Assembly: GCA_910585535.1 (NCBI GenBank)
Contig: CAJUFK010000004.1
Coordinates: 13,945 to 77,944, forward strand
Direction of reading: 5' to 3'
Length of the DNA stretch: 64,000 nucleotides
Origin: an uncultured Angelakisella sp.
Lineage (GTDB): Bacteria; Bacillota; Clostridia; Oscillospirales; Ruminococcaceae
Shown piece after piece: positions 17,879-25,505 of this stretch. The position numbers and the translations under genes were made by a program. The first letter of the stretch is position 1; each line of letters begins with the position of its first letter. The notes beneath the pieces are model-generated. The model was not told the DNA's origin and searched no databases. It saw only the letters and a program-made list of their open reading frames with translations.

Positions 17879-18550
17879 CTATATATCCAGTGCTTTCACA
17901 TCACTCAATTTCCTCCGGATCTCCTCCGACTTTTCCCCCTGGATATACTGCTGCTGCTTTGGGACATACAGGTAACCAAACGCTTTCAAAAGCTCCTTGG
18001 CCCTCTCTTGCTCAAGATCCAGCAGTTCGGCAAGTTCAGAAGAATTCCATCGCTTGCGGGAAAAAATGATGTCAAAGCAGGTCTGCGGTGGCTGCTGTTT
18101 TGGAAGAAAATGGTTTTGCAGATAGCAAAACAGATCCCTCAAACTGAACCCGGAGATCGTTACAAAGGTTGCAATAATAGTAAGAATCGGGAATACACTT
18201 TCCCAAATTTCTTCAAGCGGCAGGAATCCGGGTCCGCCTGCCCAGGGGTAATCGGTCGTGATGTGGATCGTATCGTCTGAAATATTGTGGGTATGTAAAA
18301 AATCCTTGACTTTTGCCTTCTCAAACGGAACGAAATAAATCGCCTTTCCATCAGTAAATAAATACGGCAGAAGAGGGTCATTCCAGGTGAAGACCCCGCT
18401 GAAGGGGTAGTAGTGCGATAGATCAGCGTTCATACATCCAACAGCATTCAGCAACTGCTGAATGGTTGCATCATCATCTAGTATAATAACTTTTTTCTGT
18501 GGCGCCTGCTCGTCCAGTGCAGCATTGCGAATGACAATATCGAGCTTCAT
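17879..18550 (-). CDS. Unknown protein coupled to the DUF6076 gene
   Basis: The 223-residue product is not one I recognise. A first half with IILDDDATIQQLL and several aromatic turns leads to a hydrophobic segment (about 117-135, PILTIIATFVTISGF). The C-terminal 70 residues look helical and DNA-binding-like (SSELAELLDLEQERAKELL). Its ATG overlaps the stop of the upstream DUF6076 gene by four bases, so the two are translated together as an accessory module of the element. Confidence 0.75.
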   Translation of the reverse strand: MKLDIVIRNAALDEQAPQKKVIILDDDATIQQLLNAVGCMNADLSHYYPFSGVFTWNDPLLPYLFTDGKAIYFVPFEKAKVKDFLHTHNISDDTIHITTDYPWAGGPGFLPLEEIWESVFPILTIIATFVTISGFSLRDLFCYLQNHFLPKQQPPQTCFDIIFSRKRWNSSELAELLDLEQERAKELLKAFGYLYVPKQQQYIQGEKSEEIRRKLSDVKALDI

Positions 18551-19632
18551 AACCTCTCCTCCCGGTTTAACTTGATCCGCAGCCCTTCAATGATTTCCGC
18601 TTTTTCTTCCTCACTTTTTGCCGTATCATACTGCCCTAGGGCTTTGTCCCGCATGATTTCTGCCCGCCGGCTCCATCTCTCAAACTCCGCCTTGCTCATC
18701 TTTCCTTTTCTGGTCCGGGCAAAAAACTTTTTGTAAGCCCGCTGGTGTACCATCCAGACCTCGTTATTTCGCACCTTCTCCCGGAAACTGCTCTTCGCCC
18801 CGATCTCCCGGCAAGTGGCTTTCTCCTCCCCCGGGGCGATGTTGGTGCAGTAGGAGTAGCTTGCCCCAGGCGTCTGTAAAAACCACTTCCCGCAGTTGGT
18901 GCACCGCTTGGGGATAAATCCCTTCTGTAATCCCCGCATGAACTCCACATAAACAAAGTCGATGAGCCGGTCAAAATACATCTTCTCCACCAGCTCCGGC
19001 TTGCATCCGGCCATGTTCAGCATGGCAAACTGGATATTCACTTGGGGCGCGTCCACATCCGGTGATGCCCCCAGACTGACACCGCTCACATAAGGCTCCA
19101 AAAATTTTTGCAGCATCCGTTCCGCCAGAGGTTCTTTCCTCTGGCCCTTTTTCTTTTCAAAGGGGGTACCCTCATAGAAGCTGTCCAGAAACCAGGTGTA
19201 CTGCTGTTGGATCACAGCCAGATCGTCCCGGACCCGGTAATACAGCCGCAGATAGCTGTCATCTCCGGCGGCGATGTCCTCCGCAATATAGCGGTGGGCA
19301 TTTTCATCGATGGAGGCGAGATAGGCCAAAGGGTCTGCTGTCTCCAAAAACCGGATAAAGATGCGGTAGAAGGGCATCGCGACCAATTCCTCTGTCAGAG
19401 AAAAAAGATGGTCTGGGATCGTATCCAGATTTTTTTCGGTAATGGCCTGCTCCAAGGCGGAGAACTTTTGCAGGTATGGTTTGGTATCGTAGTTGAGCAG
19501 GTCGGTGAGCACCGTACCGTAGGGAATCGGATCGGAAATGTCCTCCAGCCAATATCTTTTTGCGCCGAACTGTACCTCGGTATGTTCTACACACCGGCGA
19601 AAATTGAAAATATCCTTCCCCAAAACACCCAT
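18547..19632 (-). CDS. DUF6076 domain protein with zinc-binding cysteines
   Basis: This 361-residue protein has a Cys cluster in its C-terminal third (CTNCGKWF, then YCTN, then TCREIG), which probably binds zinc. It is followed by a helical, charged tail. DUF6076 proteins are common in clostridial integrative elements, often beside a RepA-type ATPase as here. Function is unknown. ATG 19632 follows GGGGGGAGAA. A consensus sigma-A promoter sits just upstream. Confidence 0.82.
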   Translation of the reverse strand: MGVLGKDIFNFRRCVEHTEVQFGAKRYWLEDISDPIPYGTVLTDLLNYDTKPYLQKFSALEQAITEKNLDTIPDHLFSLTEELVAMPFYRIFIRFLETADPLAYLASIDENAHRYIAEDIAAGDDSYLRLYYRVRDDLAVIQQQYTWFLDSFYEGTPFEKKKGQRKEPLAERMLQKFLEPYVSGVSLGASPDVDAPQVNIQFAMLNMAGCKPELVEKMYFDRLIDFVYVEFMRGLQKGFIPKRCTNCGKWFLQTPGASYSYCTNIAPGEEKATCREIGAKSSFREKVRNNEVWMVHQRAYKKFFARTRKGKMSKAEFERWSRRAEIMRDKALGQYDTAKSEEEKAEIIEGLRIKLNREERL

Positions 19633-19689
19633 GTCCGTTCTCCCCCCCGGTAGAGAATCTGTTTTTTGCGATATAGAGTATCTATCAAT

Positions 19690-19718
19690 ATTATAGATTC
19701 CCTATTGCCAACTGTCAA
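19690..19718 (-). promoter_or_regulatory. Consensus sigma-A promoter for the DUF6076 operon
   Basis: Read on the minus strand, TTGACA (19718-19713) is followed by exactly 17 bases and TATAAT (19695-19690). Both hexamers are perfect. The predicted start of transcription is near 19683, about 50 bases before the ATG at 19632. Confidence 0.85.
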
Positions 19719-19780
19719 GAAATCTGTTACCCTAAAGATGGGCGAACAAATATTCTAAAGGGAGAGGAGGAAAGAAAGAC

Positions 19781-20821
19781 ATGGAACGGCTCAAAACTAT
19801 TGATGGAGAAACCTTGCTGAGGGAACCCTTGCAGCCGCTGAACTTCATTGTGGAAACGCTGCTTTCCCAGGGCTTGCATATCCTGGCAGGCTCCCCGAAG
19901 GTGGGAAAATCCTGGCTGGCTCTGTGGCTCAGTGTCCAGGTGGCGAAGGGGGAACCGGTCTGGGGAATGGAGGTGAGGCAAGGCACAACGCTCTACCTTT
20001 GCCTGGAGGATTCCCGCCTGCGGATTCAAAATCGCTTGTCCGAGATCACCGAAAGCGCCCCCGCCAGTGTCCACTTCTGTACCGAATGTTCCCCTCTTGG
20101 CAAAGGGCTGGAACAGCAGCTGGAAACCTTTCTGACAGACCACAGCGATACTGTCCTGGTAATTATCGACACCCTGCAAATGATCCGAGGCGTCCGTTTC
20201 GACAACGCCTACGCCAATGACTACCGGGATCTGTCCGTCCTCAAAAAGATCGCGGACAGGCATCAGATCGCCATTCTGCTGATCCACCACCTGCGCAAGG
20301 AAGGGGCGGAGGATGTGTTCGCCCGCATCTCCGGCACCACCGCCATCAGCGGAGCGGTGGACAGTAGCTTCACCTTGGTGGAAGAACAGCGGGGGAGCGG
20401 CAGGGCAAAGCTGTTCTGTGTGGGCCGGGACATTGAGTATCGGGAGATCACGCTGGAGCGGAACGAAGAAAATGTCTGGGAGATGCAGTCAGATTCCTTC
20501 CGCCAGCCGGAATTGCTGGGGGATAAGGTGGTACAGCTCCTGGACCGGATGACCAGGGAACAGCCGACCTTTATCGGCACTCCCACCCAGCTGGTGGAGA
20601 CCATTGACCCTTTGGGAACCGAGAATCTCTCCCCCAAACGGATCGCCCGGAGGATCGAGCAAAGCGCAGGAATGCTGGGAAAACTGGGCATCACCAGCCT
20701 GACCCGGAGGAGCAATGGCAAGCGGCTTATCGAGCTGCACCGTGCCGACAGTGCCGCTGAGCAGTGTACCCCGAGGCTTGACCCTGTTGCCCCTGCCAGC
20801 GCCCCGGAAAGGCCGCCGTAG
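19781..20821 (+). CDS. RepA-type hexameric helicase/AAA ATPase
   Basis: This 346-residue RecA-like ATPase has Walker A GSPKVGKS at about 37-44 and Walker B VLVIIDTL near 125-132. HHLRKEG and GTTAISGAVDSS follow, as in RepA/RSF1010-like and phage primase-associated helicases. The C-terminal 90 residues may be a winged-helix. It probably serves replication or maintenance of the element. It is divergent from the DUF6076 operon; GGGAGAGGAGG precedes ATG 19781. Confidence 0.85.
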   Translation: MERLKTIDGETLLREPLQPLNFIVETLLSQGLHILAGSPKVGKSWLALWLSVQVAKGEPVWGMEVRQGTTLYLCLEDSRLRIQNRLSEITESAPASVHFCTECSPLGKGLEQQLETFLTDHSDTVLVIIDTLQMIRGVRFDNAYANDYRDLSVLKKIADRHQIAILLIHHLRKEGAEDVFARISGTTAISGAVDSSFTLVEEQRGSGRAKLFCVGRDIEYREITLERNEENVWEMQSDSFRQPELLGDKVVQLLDRMTREQPTFIGTPTQLVETIDPLGTENLSPKRIARRIEQSAGMLGKLGITSLTRRSNGKRLIELHRADSAAEQCTPRLDPVAPASAPERPP

Positions 20822-21359
20822 GCCCTCCCGGAGGGGAGCTTGGGAAAGGGGGACCCAATTAGGTTCCCACTCCACACAGGGCGTTTTTGACCGGGACTTG
20901 AAGAGACAGGAAAACTGGGACAGGGAGCCTTTTCCGATGGTCGAAAAATCAGCAGGTTAAAGGCAGGGGGTCGCTTGCGCCCTCCCTGCCACTCACACCG
21001 CCCCGCAATGCGGGTCGGTAAGCAGGTTTACGGAGTTTACCAGGTTGGGGTCATAGGTACACCCTCTGGGGTCAGTTTGGCTGTCATGGGTGGCCGGTCA
21101 CAGGAAAAAAGGTCCAAAAATTCGCATAGAATAGCGGTTTTTCCGGGTGCACCCACAAGGTTCGCCTGTGCGGTCATCCCGGAAAAGCGAGAAAAGAGGT
21201 GAGCGAAATGGTGTTTCCTCAAAGGACAAGAAGAATTGCGGCAAGGTAGGAGAAGGGGGCTAAAGCGATACGCAGGACCAGACAAAACCTCTGTGCTTTT
21301 TCCCCGGCTTGTCCACATAGATATGGACTATGACAGAAGGAAGGGGAGGCACGGAGAAG
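20822..21359. other. Hairpin-rich non-coding stretch beside the RepA-type gene
   Basis: These 540 bases hold no convincing gene. Short inverted repeats cluster here: CCTCCCGGAGGG near 20823, GGCAGGG with CCCTGCC (about 20962-20993), CCCCGCAATGCGGG (about 21002-21015), and TTTTCCGGG (21139-21147) with CCCGGAAAA (21178-21186). A 13-codon frame at 21209 has a good ribosome site. Position next to a helicase gene makes an origin or transfer site possible, but nothing proves it. Confidence 0.35.
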
Positions 21360-21620
21360 ATGAAAAACCAGAAGCTGACCTATCGGTTCCACGACCCAAA
21401 CCCGCCGGGGGTTGCCGTAGCGTATCTCCTAAAGGTGCTGATGGAAGTCAACGCACCCAAGGTGGAACAGGCCATCCGGGAGGCGATGTCCGCCGGGGAA
21501 GCGGAGGAGAAGATTGAGCAGGAGAGCCAGGAGCAGGACGAGGCGGTCTATGAACCGGAAGAATTTGAAGAAGAGGAAGAATCCCTTTCTCAAGGCTGGG
21601 AAATGTCCATGACGACGTAA
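21360..21620 (+). CDS. Small acidic protein of the element
   Basis: The product has 86 residues. A conserved-looking N-terminus (KLTYRFHDPNPPG, then VAYLLKVLMEVNAPKVEQAI) leads to a very acidic, glutamate-rich tail from about residue 50. I recognise it only as a type of small protein found upstream of recombinases in clostridial elements. ATG 21360 follows GGAG by a normal distance; the frame is open further upstream without a better start. Confidence 0.65.
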   Translation: MKNQKLTYRFHDPNPPGVAVAYLLKVLMEVNAPKVEQAIREAMSAGEAEEKIEQESQEQDEAVYEPEEFEEEEESLSQGWEMSMTT

Positions 21621-21704
21621 CAGCAGAACATTCGGATAGAGGGAAGTCAAAGGGAAGAGCCCTTCCGCCCAGCCAGAAAAGGCTCTTCCCTTTGATATGC
21701 TCTG

Positions 21705-22910
21705 TCAATCGGTCAGCCCTAACAGCCAATCCCTGGCATTGACTCGCCGGATGCCATCGTACTGGGCCTCGGGATCATCGTCCAGGGTGAGAATAAACTT
21801 GGGGTAGTGGTCACGGATCATCATAAGGGGACGTAGCTCCCGCTCCAAGGTCTGTTCGTTTCGCACCGACAAAGCGACTTGAAAGTAGGTGGTTCCCCTG
21901 CTGTTTTGGGCGACAAAGTCCACTTCGTATTCGTCCACCTTGCCCACCGAAACATCATACCCTCGGCGGAGAAGCTCAAGATAAACCACATTTTCCAGGA
22001 TGTGCCCGGCATCAGCTTGGCGGGAACCAAGAAGCATAAACCGTAGTCCAATATCAACGACATAGTATTTTTCCAGCGTCTTCAGATATTGCTTTCCCTT
22101 GATGTTGTACCGCTTGGCCTGGTAGATGATGTAGCTTTCGGAGAGAGCCTCCAGGTACCGCTCCACTGTTTTGGCATCGATCTTTCTGCCGTCAGAGGTC
22201 ATGGTATCCGCAATTTTTTTGGAGGATAAGGGACTTCCGATGTTATCAAACACAAACCGGAGGATGCTTTTTAGCATCATGGTATCGGTGATCTTCTTCC
22301 GGCTGACAATATCCTTGACAAGGATCGTGTTGTAGATGCCCTCCAGATAATCCCGAAGCTCGTTAGGCCGTCCCTTTAGTTCCAGCGCATAGGGGAAGGA
22401 ACTGTTCTCCAAATATTCAACATATTTGGTACTGCGGTCCTCCATACTTCCGGTGCTTTCCATGTATTCCCGGAAGGAAAGGGGCAGCATTTCGATCTGC
22501 ACATACCGCCCCGAAATCAGAGTGGCGATCTCACTGGACAGCATATAGGCGTTGGAGCCGGTGAGATAAAGGTCCACATTTTTCTTGATGAAAAGGCTGT
22601 CTACCGCCCGGGGAAAATCCTTGACGTGCTGGATCTCGTCCAGAAAAACGTAGGTCATCTTCCCGGGAATCAGCCGCTCCTTTAGGTAAGAATAAAGGCG
22701 TTTGTAGTCGGTCAGCTCCTCGTAGTCGATGTCCTCAAAGTTGATGGAGATGATCTGCCGCTCCTCCACCCCCTGCTGTTTCAGCCAGTCCTGGTAAAGC
22801 TCCAGCAGGGTGGATTTTCCACACCGCCGGATGCCGGTGACGATTTTGATGAGCTGCTTATCCCGAAAGGCGATCAGCCGGTCAAGATACTCGGTCCTTT
22901 GCAGAAGCAT
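21705..22910 (-). CDS. AAA ATPase with DUF4143 domain, copy 1
   Basis: The 401-residue protein has an AAA_14 ATPase domain: GIRRCGKST as Walker A near residues 26-34 and TYVFLDEIQ as Walker B near 95-103. The C-terminal DUF4143 region has VDIGLRFMLLG and a nuclease-like KVDEYEVDFVA. Such proteins are frequent in mobile DNA and have been linked to toxin-like or restriction-like roles, but function is unproven. ATG 22910 follows GGAGG; the frame is open 11 codons further upstream. Confidence 0.85.
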   Translation of the reverse strand: MLLQRTEYLDRLIAFRDKQLIKIVTGIRRCGKSTLLELYQDWLKQQGVEERQIISINFEDIDYEELTDYKRLYSYLKERLIPGKMTYVFLDEIQHVKDFPRAVDSLFIKKNVDLYLTGSNAYMLSSEIATLISGRYVQIEMLPLSFREYMESTGSMEDRSTKYVEYLENSSFPYALELKGRPNELRDYLEGIYNTILVKDIVSRKKITDTMMLKSILRFVFDNIGSPLSSKKIADTMTSDGRKIDAKTVERYLEALSESYIIYQAKRYNIKGKQYLKTLEKYYVVDIGLRFMLLGSRQADAGHILENVVYLELLRRGYDVSVGKVDEYEVDFVAQNSRGTTYFQVALSVRNEQTLERELRPLMMIRDHYPKFILTLDDDPEAQYDGIRRVNARDWLLGLTD

Positions 22911-23040
22911 TTCTAAACCTCCAATTTCTAGTATCTTCAGCATACACGAAAGTCAGTAAAAAATCAAGGGTTTTGGGAACACAGTCCTAAAACTCTTGAA
23001 AACTCGACATTTTTTGGATTCTAAAACTTCCTAATCAGTC

Positions 23041-23814
23041 TCACAGCGATTCAAAGTCATCCAACCTAAGCTCTCGCTTCAATTTTTCTTCAGTGGGCGG
23101 ATAAGCCATATACTTTTGAAAACCCCCTCCCAAGCTCCAAAAGAAACCTCTGCAAATGGTCAATCAGCGCCTGTTATAAAAATGTCCATTTGTTGGAAGG
23201 TCCAAAAACTCCAGCACATAGGGATCCTTGATGATCTGCTCATACTCCGGTTTTGGTTCTATGGTCTGAATCTCCGCTGCAACGTTTTCCTTATCCCGGC
23301 TTGCCAGGATGCGCTGATAGAACATGGTGTTGATCTACCGGTGCAATTGGCGAACACTCCAACCGACCTTGACCGATTCCTCGGCATAAAAGGCTCTAGC
23401 CTGCTCATTTTCTATACGCATAAGCAGACAGTAATGGGACCAACTCAATTTGGGGCACAGTGTGTCCCGAATTGGAAACGCAAAGTAGAACCGCCGCATC
23501 TTACGCAGGTTACTTTCATCAAATCCCAGCCCAAACTCGGCAGTCAGTTTGGCGGAAATGTATTGCAACACCTGTTTTCCATAAGCCGCCTGGTTATTCT
23601 CCCCGCAGGCTTCAAAAAATGCCTTGCCAATGTTCCAGTAAGCGTTGACCATAGCGGTATTGACCGCCGTATAGACCTGCCGTTGTGCCTCGATGACATA
23701 GCCCTGGATGGACCGATAGATGTCCTCTGATTGAAAATCCTCCAGTGGATTTTGATTTTCAGCAACTCGTCCATACCCAATACCCCCCTGGCAAACAAAA
23801 TCATCATCTGTCAA
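23041..23814 (-). pseudogene. Decayed DUF1016 (YhcG-like) nuclease gene
   Basis: Read on the minus strand, the DUF1016 N-terminal domain is clear (VYTAVNTAMVNAYWNIGKAF, then NLRKMRRFYFAFP). A TAG replaces CAG at about 23335, after VRQLH. The same frame goes on with INTMFYQRILASRDKENV and IKDPYVLEFLDLP. The family motif ALIDHLQRFLLELGRGF then appears in another frame, followed by a third-frame tail (YPPTEEKLKREL) ending at 23041. The nuclease core between them is missing. A lost A in a poly-A run near 23765 may also separate MDELL from the rest. Confidence 0.8.
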
Positions 23815-23907
23815 TAATCATAGTGTAGCATACCGAAAGTGGAAAATACAAGTATAACTGGAGAAAAAGGCCGGAAATGGATTGCGGAAAATCCATTCGT
23901 TTCTATC

Positions 23908-23960
23908 CGTTCGTGTAGTATGCTCGGTTCTAACAGAACGAAACAAATCAAACAAAGAAG
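23908..23960 (+). repeat. Direct repeat of the recombinase leader, left copy
   Basis: This 53-base segment matches 25445-25497 at 42 of 53 positions. It includes GTTCTAACAGA and GAAACAAATC. Its -10-like hexamer reads TATGCT where the right copy has TATAAT. It lies just after the end of the AAA ATPase gene that the two copies flank. Confidence 0.8.
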
Positions 23961-23961
23961 A

Positions 23962-25287
23962 CTAAACTAAAAGCCCAATCAACCGATCTGTTTGATCCGC
24001 CAGAAACAACGGAATGTTTAGAACATCATCGTCCAGCTTCAAATTGTCCAGCGAAAATCTTACCCGCAGCTTGACCTTGTCCGCAAACAGCTCTTTGTAT
24101 TTCCGAAGGCTTCTGCTGGAAAGATTGGTCTCGGATTTTACCTCGATGGGGAAAATATCGTTCTCCCGTTGGATAAGGAAGTCTACTTCATAGGGCGGGT
24201 TATTCTGGCTCCAGTAACGGGGGACCACCTCGAACTGTGTCATCAGTGTTTGAAGCACAAAGTTTTCGGTCAACGCCCCCTTGAACTCGGTGAACAGGCG
24301 GTTGCCTTCTCCAAACGCTGTGGGGGCCAGTTGCGCCAGCCGGCGGAGCAGCCCCACATCCGCCAGATAGATCTTAAAGGCGGAAAGATCGTCATAGGCA
24401 GAAATCGGCAGGCCCGGCGCAGTGCTGCGGTAGATCTTGTGTACCAGTCGGGCGTCTACCAGCCATTGCAGTGCGTCTTCATATTCCCTGGCTCTTGCCC
24501 CTTCCTTGACCACCCGATAAAGAAACTTCTTGTTTTCCCTTGCCAGTTGGGATGGAATGGACTTCCAGATCATGGAGATTTTTGGGAACTCACTGATGCT
24601 GGGATGCTTTGCAAAATCGCGCTCATATGCGCCGATGATGCCGGAGAGGGCCTCCTGCATTGCGTCCACATCCCGGGCTTCGGTCCACATCAGGACCGGC
24701 TCCGGCATTCCCCCGGTGACATAGTACATCTTCAGCTTTTCATACAAAGGGTTGAAGAAGGCATCGGGGATGGGTTCGATGGTATTGATGCTTTTCAGAT
24801 ATTCGGCCAGGTTCCCGTCCCCGTTGGCAAGCAGGAACTCAGAAAAGGTCATGGGATCGATCTGCATAAAGTTGACTTTGCCCACCGGGAAAGAGGACGG
24901 TTTGGCAAGGGAGATGCCCAAAAGGGACCCAGCGCAGGCAATGTGGTACTGCGGAGCGTTTTCGCAAAAGTATTTCATGGAATTGATGACCTTGGGGCAG
25001 TCCTGCACCTCATCAAAGACGATCAGTGTCTTCCCGGGTACGATTTTCTGACCGCTGGCCAGGGTCAGATTCTGGAGCAAGCGCCCAACATCTTTGGTCG
25101 TTTCAAAAAATTGCCGGTATTCCTCGTGTTCGTCAAAGTTGAAATAGGCGGTGTTTTCATAATAGAGTCTGCCAAATTCCTTCAGGAGCCAGGTCTTTCC
25201 CACCTGGCGCACCCCTTTAAGGATCAGCGGCTTGCGGTAGGAGGAATTTTTCCACGCCAGCAGCTTTTCCAAAATCGATCGTTCCAT
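23962..25287 (-). CDS. AAA ATPase with DUF4143 domain, copy 2
   Basis: This 441-residue protein is of the same family as the gene at 21705 but only distantly similar. Walker A is GVRQVGKTW (about 22-30) and Walker B is LIVFDEVQ (about 90-97). LADVGLLRRLA and YEVDFLIQRE in the C-terminal half match DUF4143. ATG 25287 has GGGGTG at a good distance; GTG 25296 is an alternative. It is bracketed by a 53-base direct repeat, which suggests it entered as a unit. Confidence 0.85.
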   Translation of the reverse strand: MERSILEKLLAWKNSSYRKPLILKGVRQVGKTWLLKEFGRLYYENTAYFNFDEHEEYRQFFETTKDVGRLLQNLTLASGQKIVPGKTLIVFDEVQDCPKVINSMKYFCENAPQYHIACAGSLLGISLAKPSSFPVGKVNFMQIDPMTFSEFLLANGDGNLAEYLKSINTIEPIPDAFFNPLYEKLKMYYVTGGMPEPVLMWTEARDVDAMQEALSGIIGAYERDFAKHPSISEFPKISMIWKSIPSQLARENKKFLYRVVKEGARAREYEDALQWLVDARLVHKIYRSTAPGLPISAYDDLSAFKIYLADVGLLRRLAQLAPTAFGEGNRLFTEFKGALTENFVLQTLMTQFEVVPRYWSQNNPPYEVDFLIQRENDIFPIEVKSETNLSSRSLRKYKELFADKVKLRVRFSLDNLKLDDDVLNIPLFLADQTDRLIGLLV

Positions 25288-25432
25288 ATTTGACACCCCG
25301 TTTCACATTTTTATTAGTGTCTTTGTGTATTATATTCACAATATTATTATAGATTACCTGGCCGAGAAATTCAAGAATTACAAAAAATTTGTGGAGAAAG
25401 GGGAAAAACAGCGGCAGAGAAAAAGATCCCTG

Positions 25433-25461
25433 TTGCGTACAAGGCGTTCTTGTGATATAAT
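25433..25461 (+). promoter_or_regulatory. Sigma-A promoter of the serine recombinase
   Basis: TTGCGT (25433-25438), 17 bases, then TATAAT (25456-25461). The recombinase ATG is at 25506 with AGAGAGG upstream. The -10 lies inside the right copy of the 53-base direct repeat. Confidence 0.8.
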
Positions 25462-25497
25462 CAGTTCTAACAGAGTGAAACAAATCGAACAGAGAGG
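25445..25497 (+). repeat. Direct repeat of the recombinase leader, right copy
   Basis: This copy carries the intact -10 (TATAAT), the transcribed leader and the recombinase ribosome site (AGAGAGG). It matches 23908-23960 at 42 of 53 positions. Confidence 0.8.
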
Positions 25498-25505
25498 TAA
25501 CATCC

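Noticed and set aside
24169..25293. A 374-codon + frame opposite the second AAA/DUF4143 gene
   Set aside because: The minus frame has Walker motifs and DUF4143 features; the + frame shows nothing recognisable.
17792..25505. A possible spoIIID 5' half at the left end of the element
   Set aside because: I read the intergenic gaps at 17.8, 19.7, 20.8-21.4, 21.6, 23.0, 23.9 and 25.3-25.5 kb for the SpoIIID helix-turn-helix coding pattern and found none.
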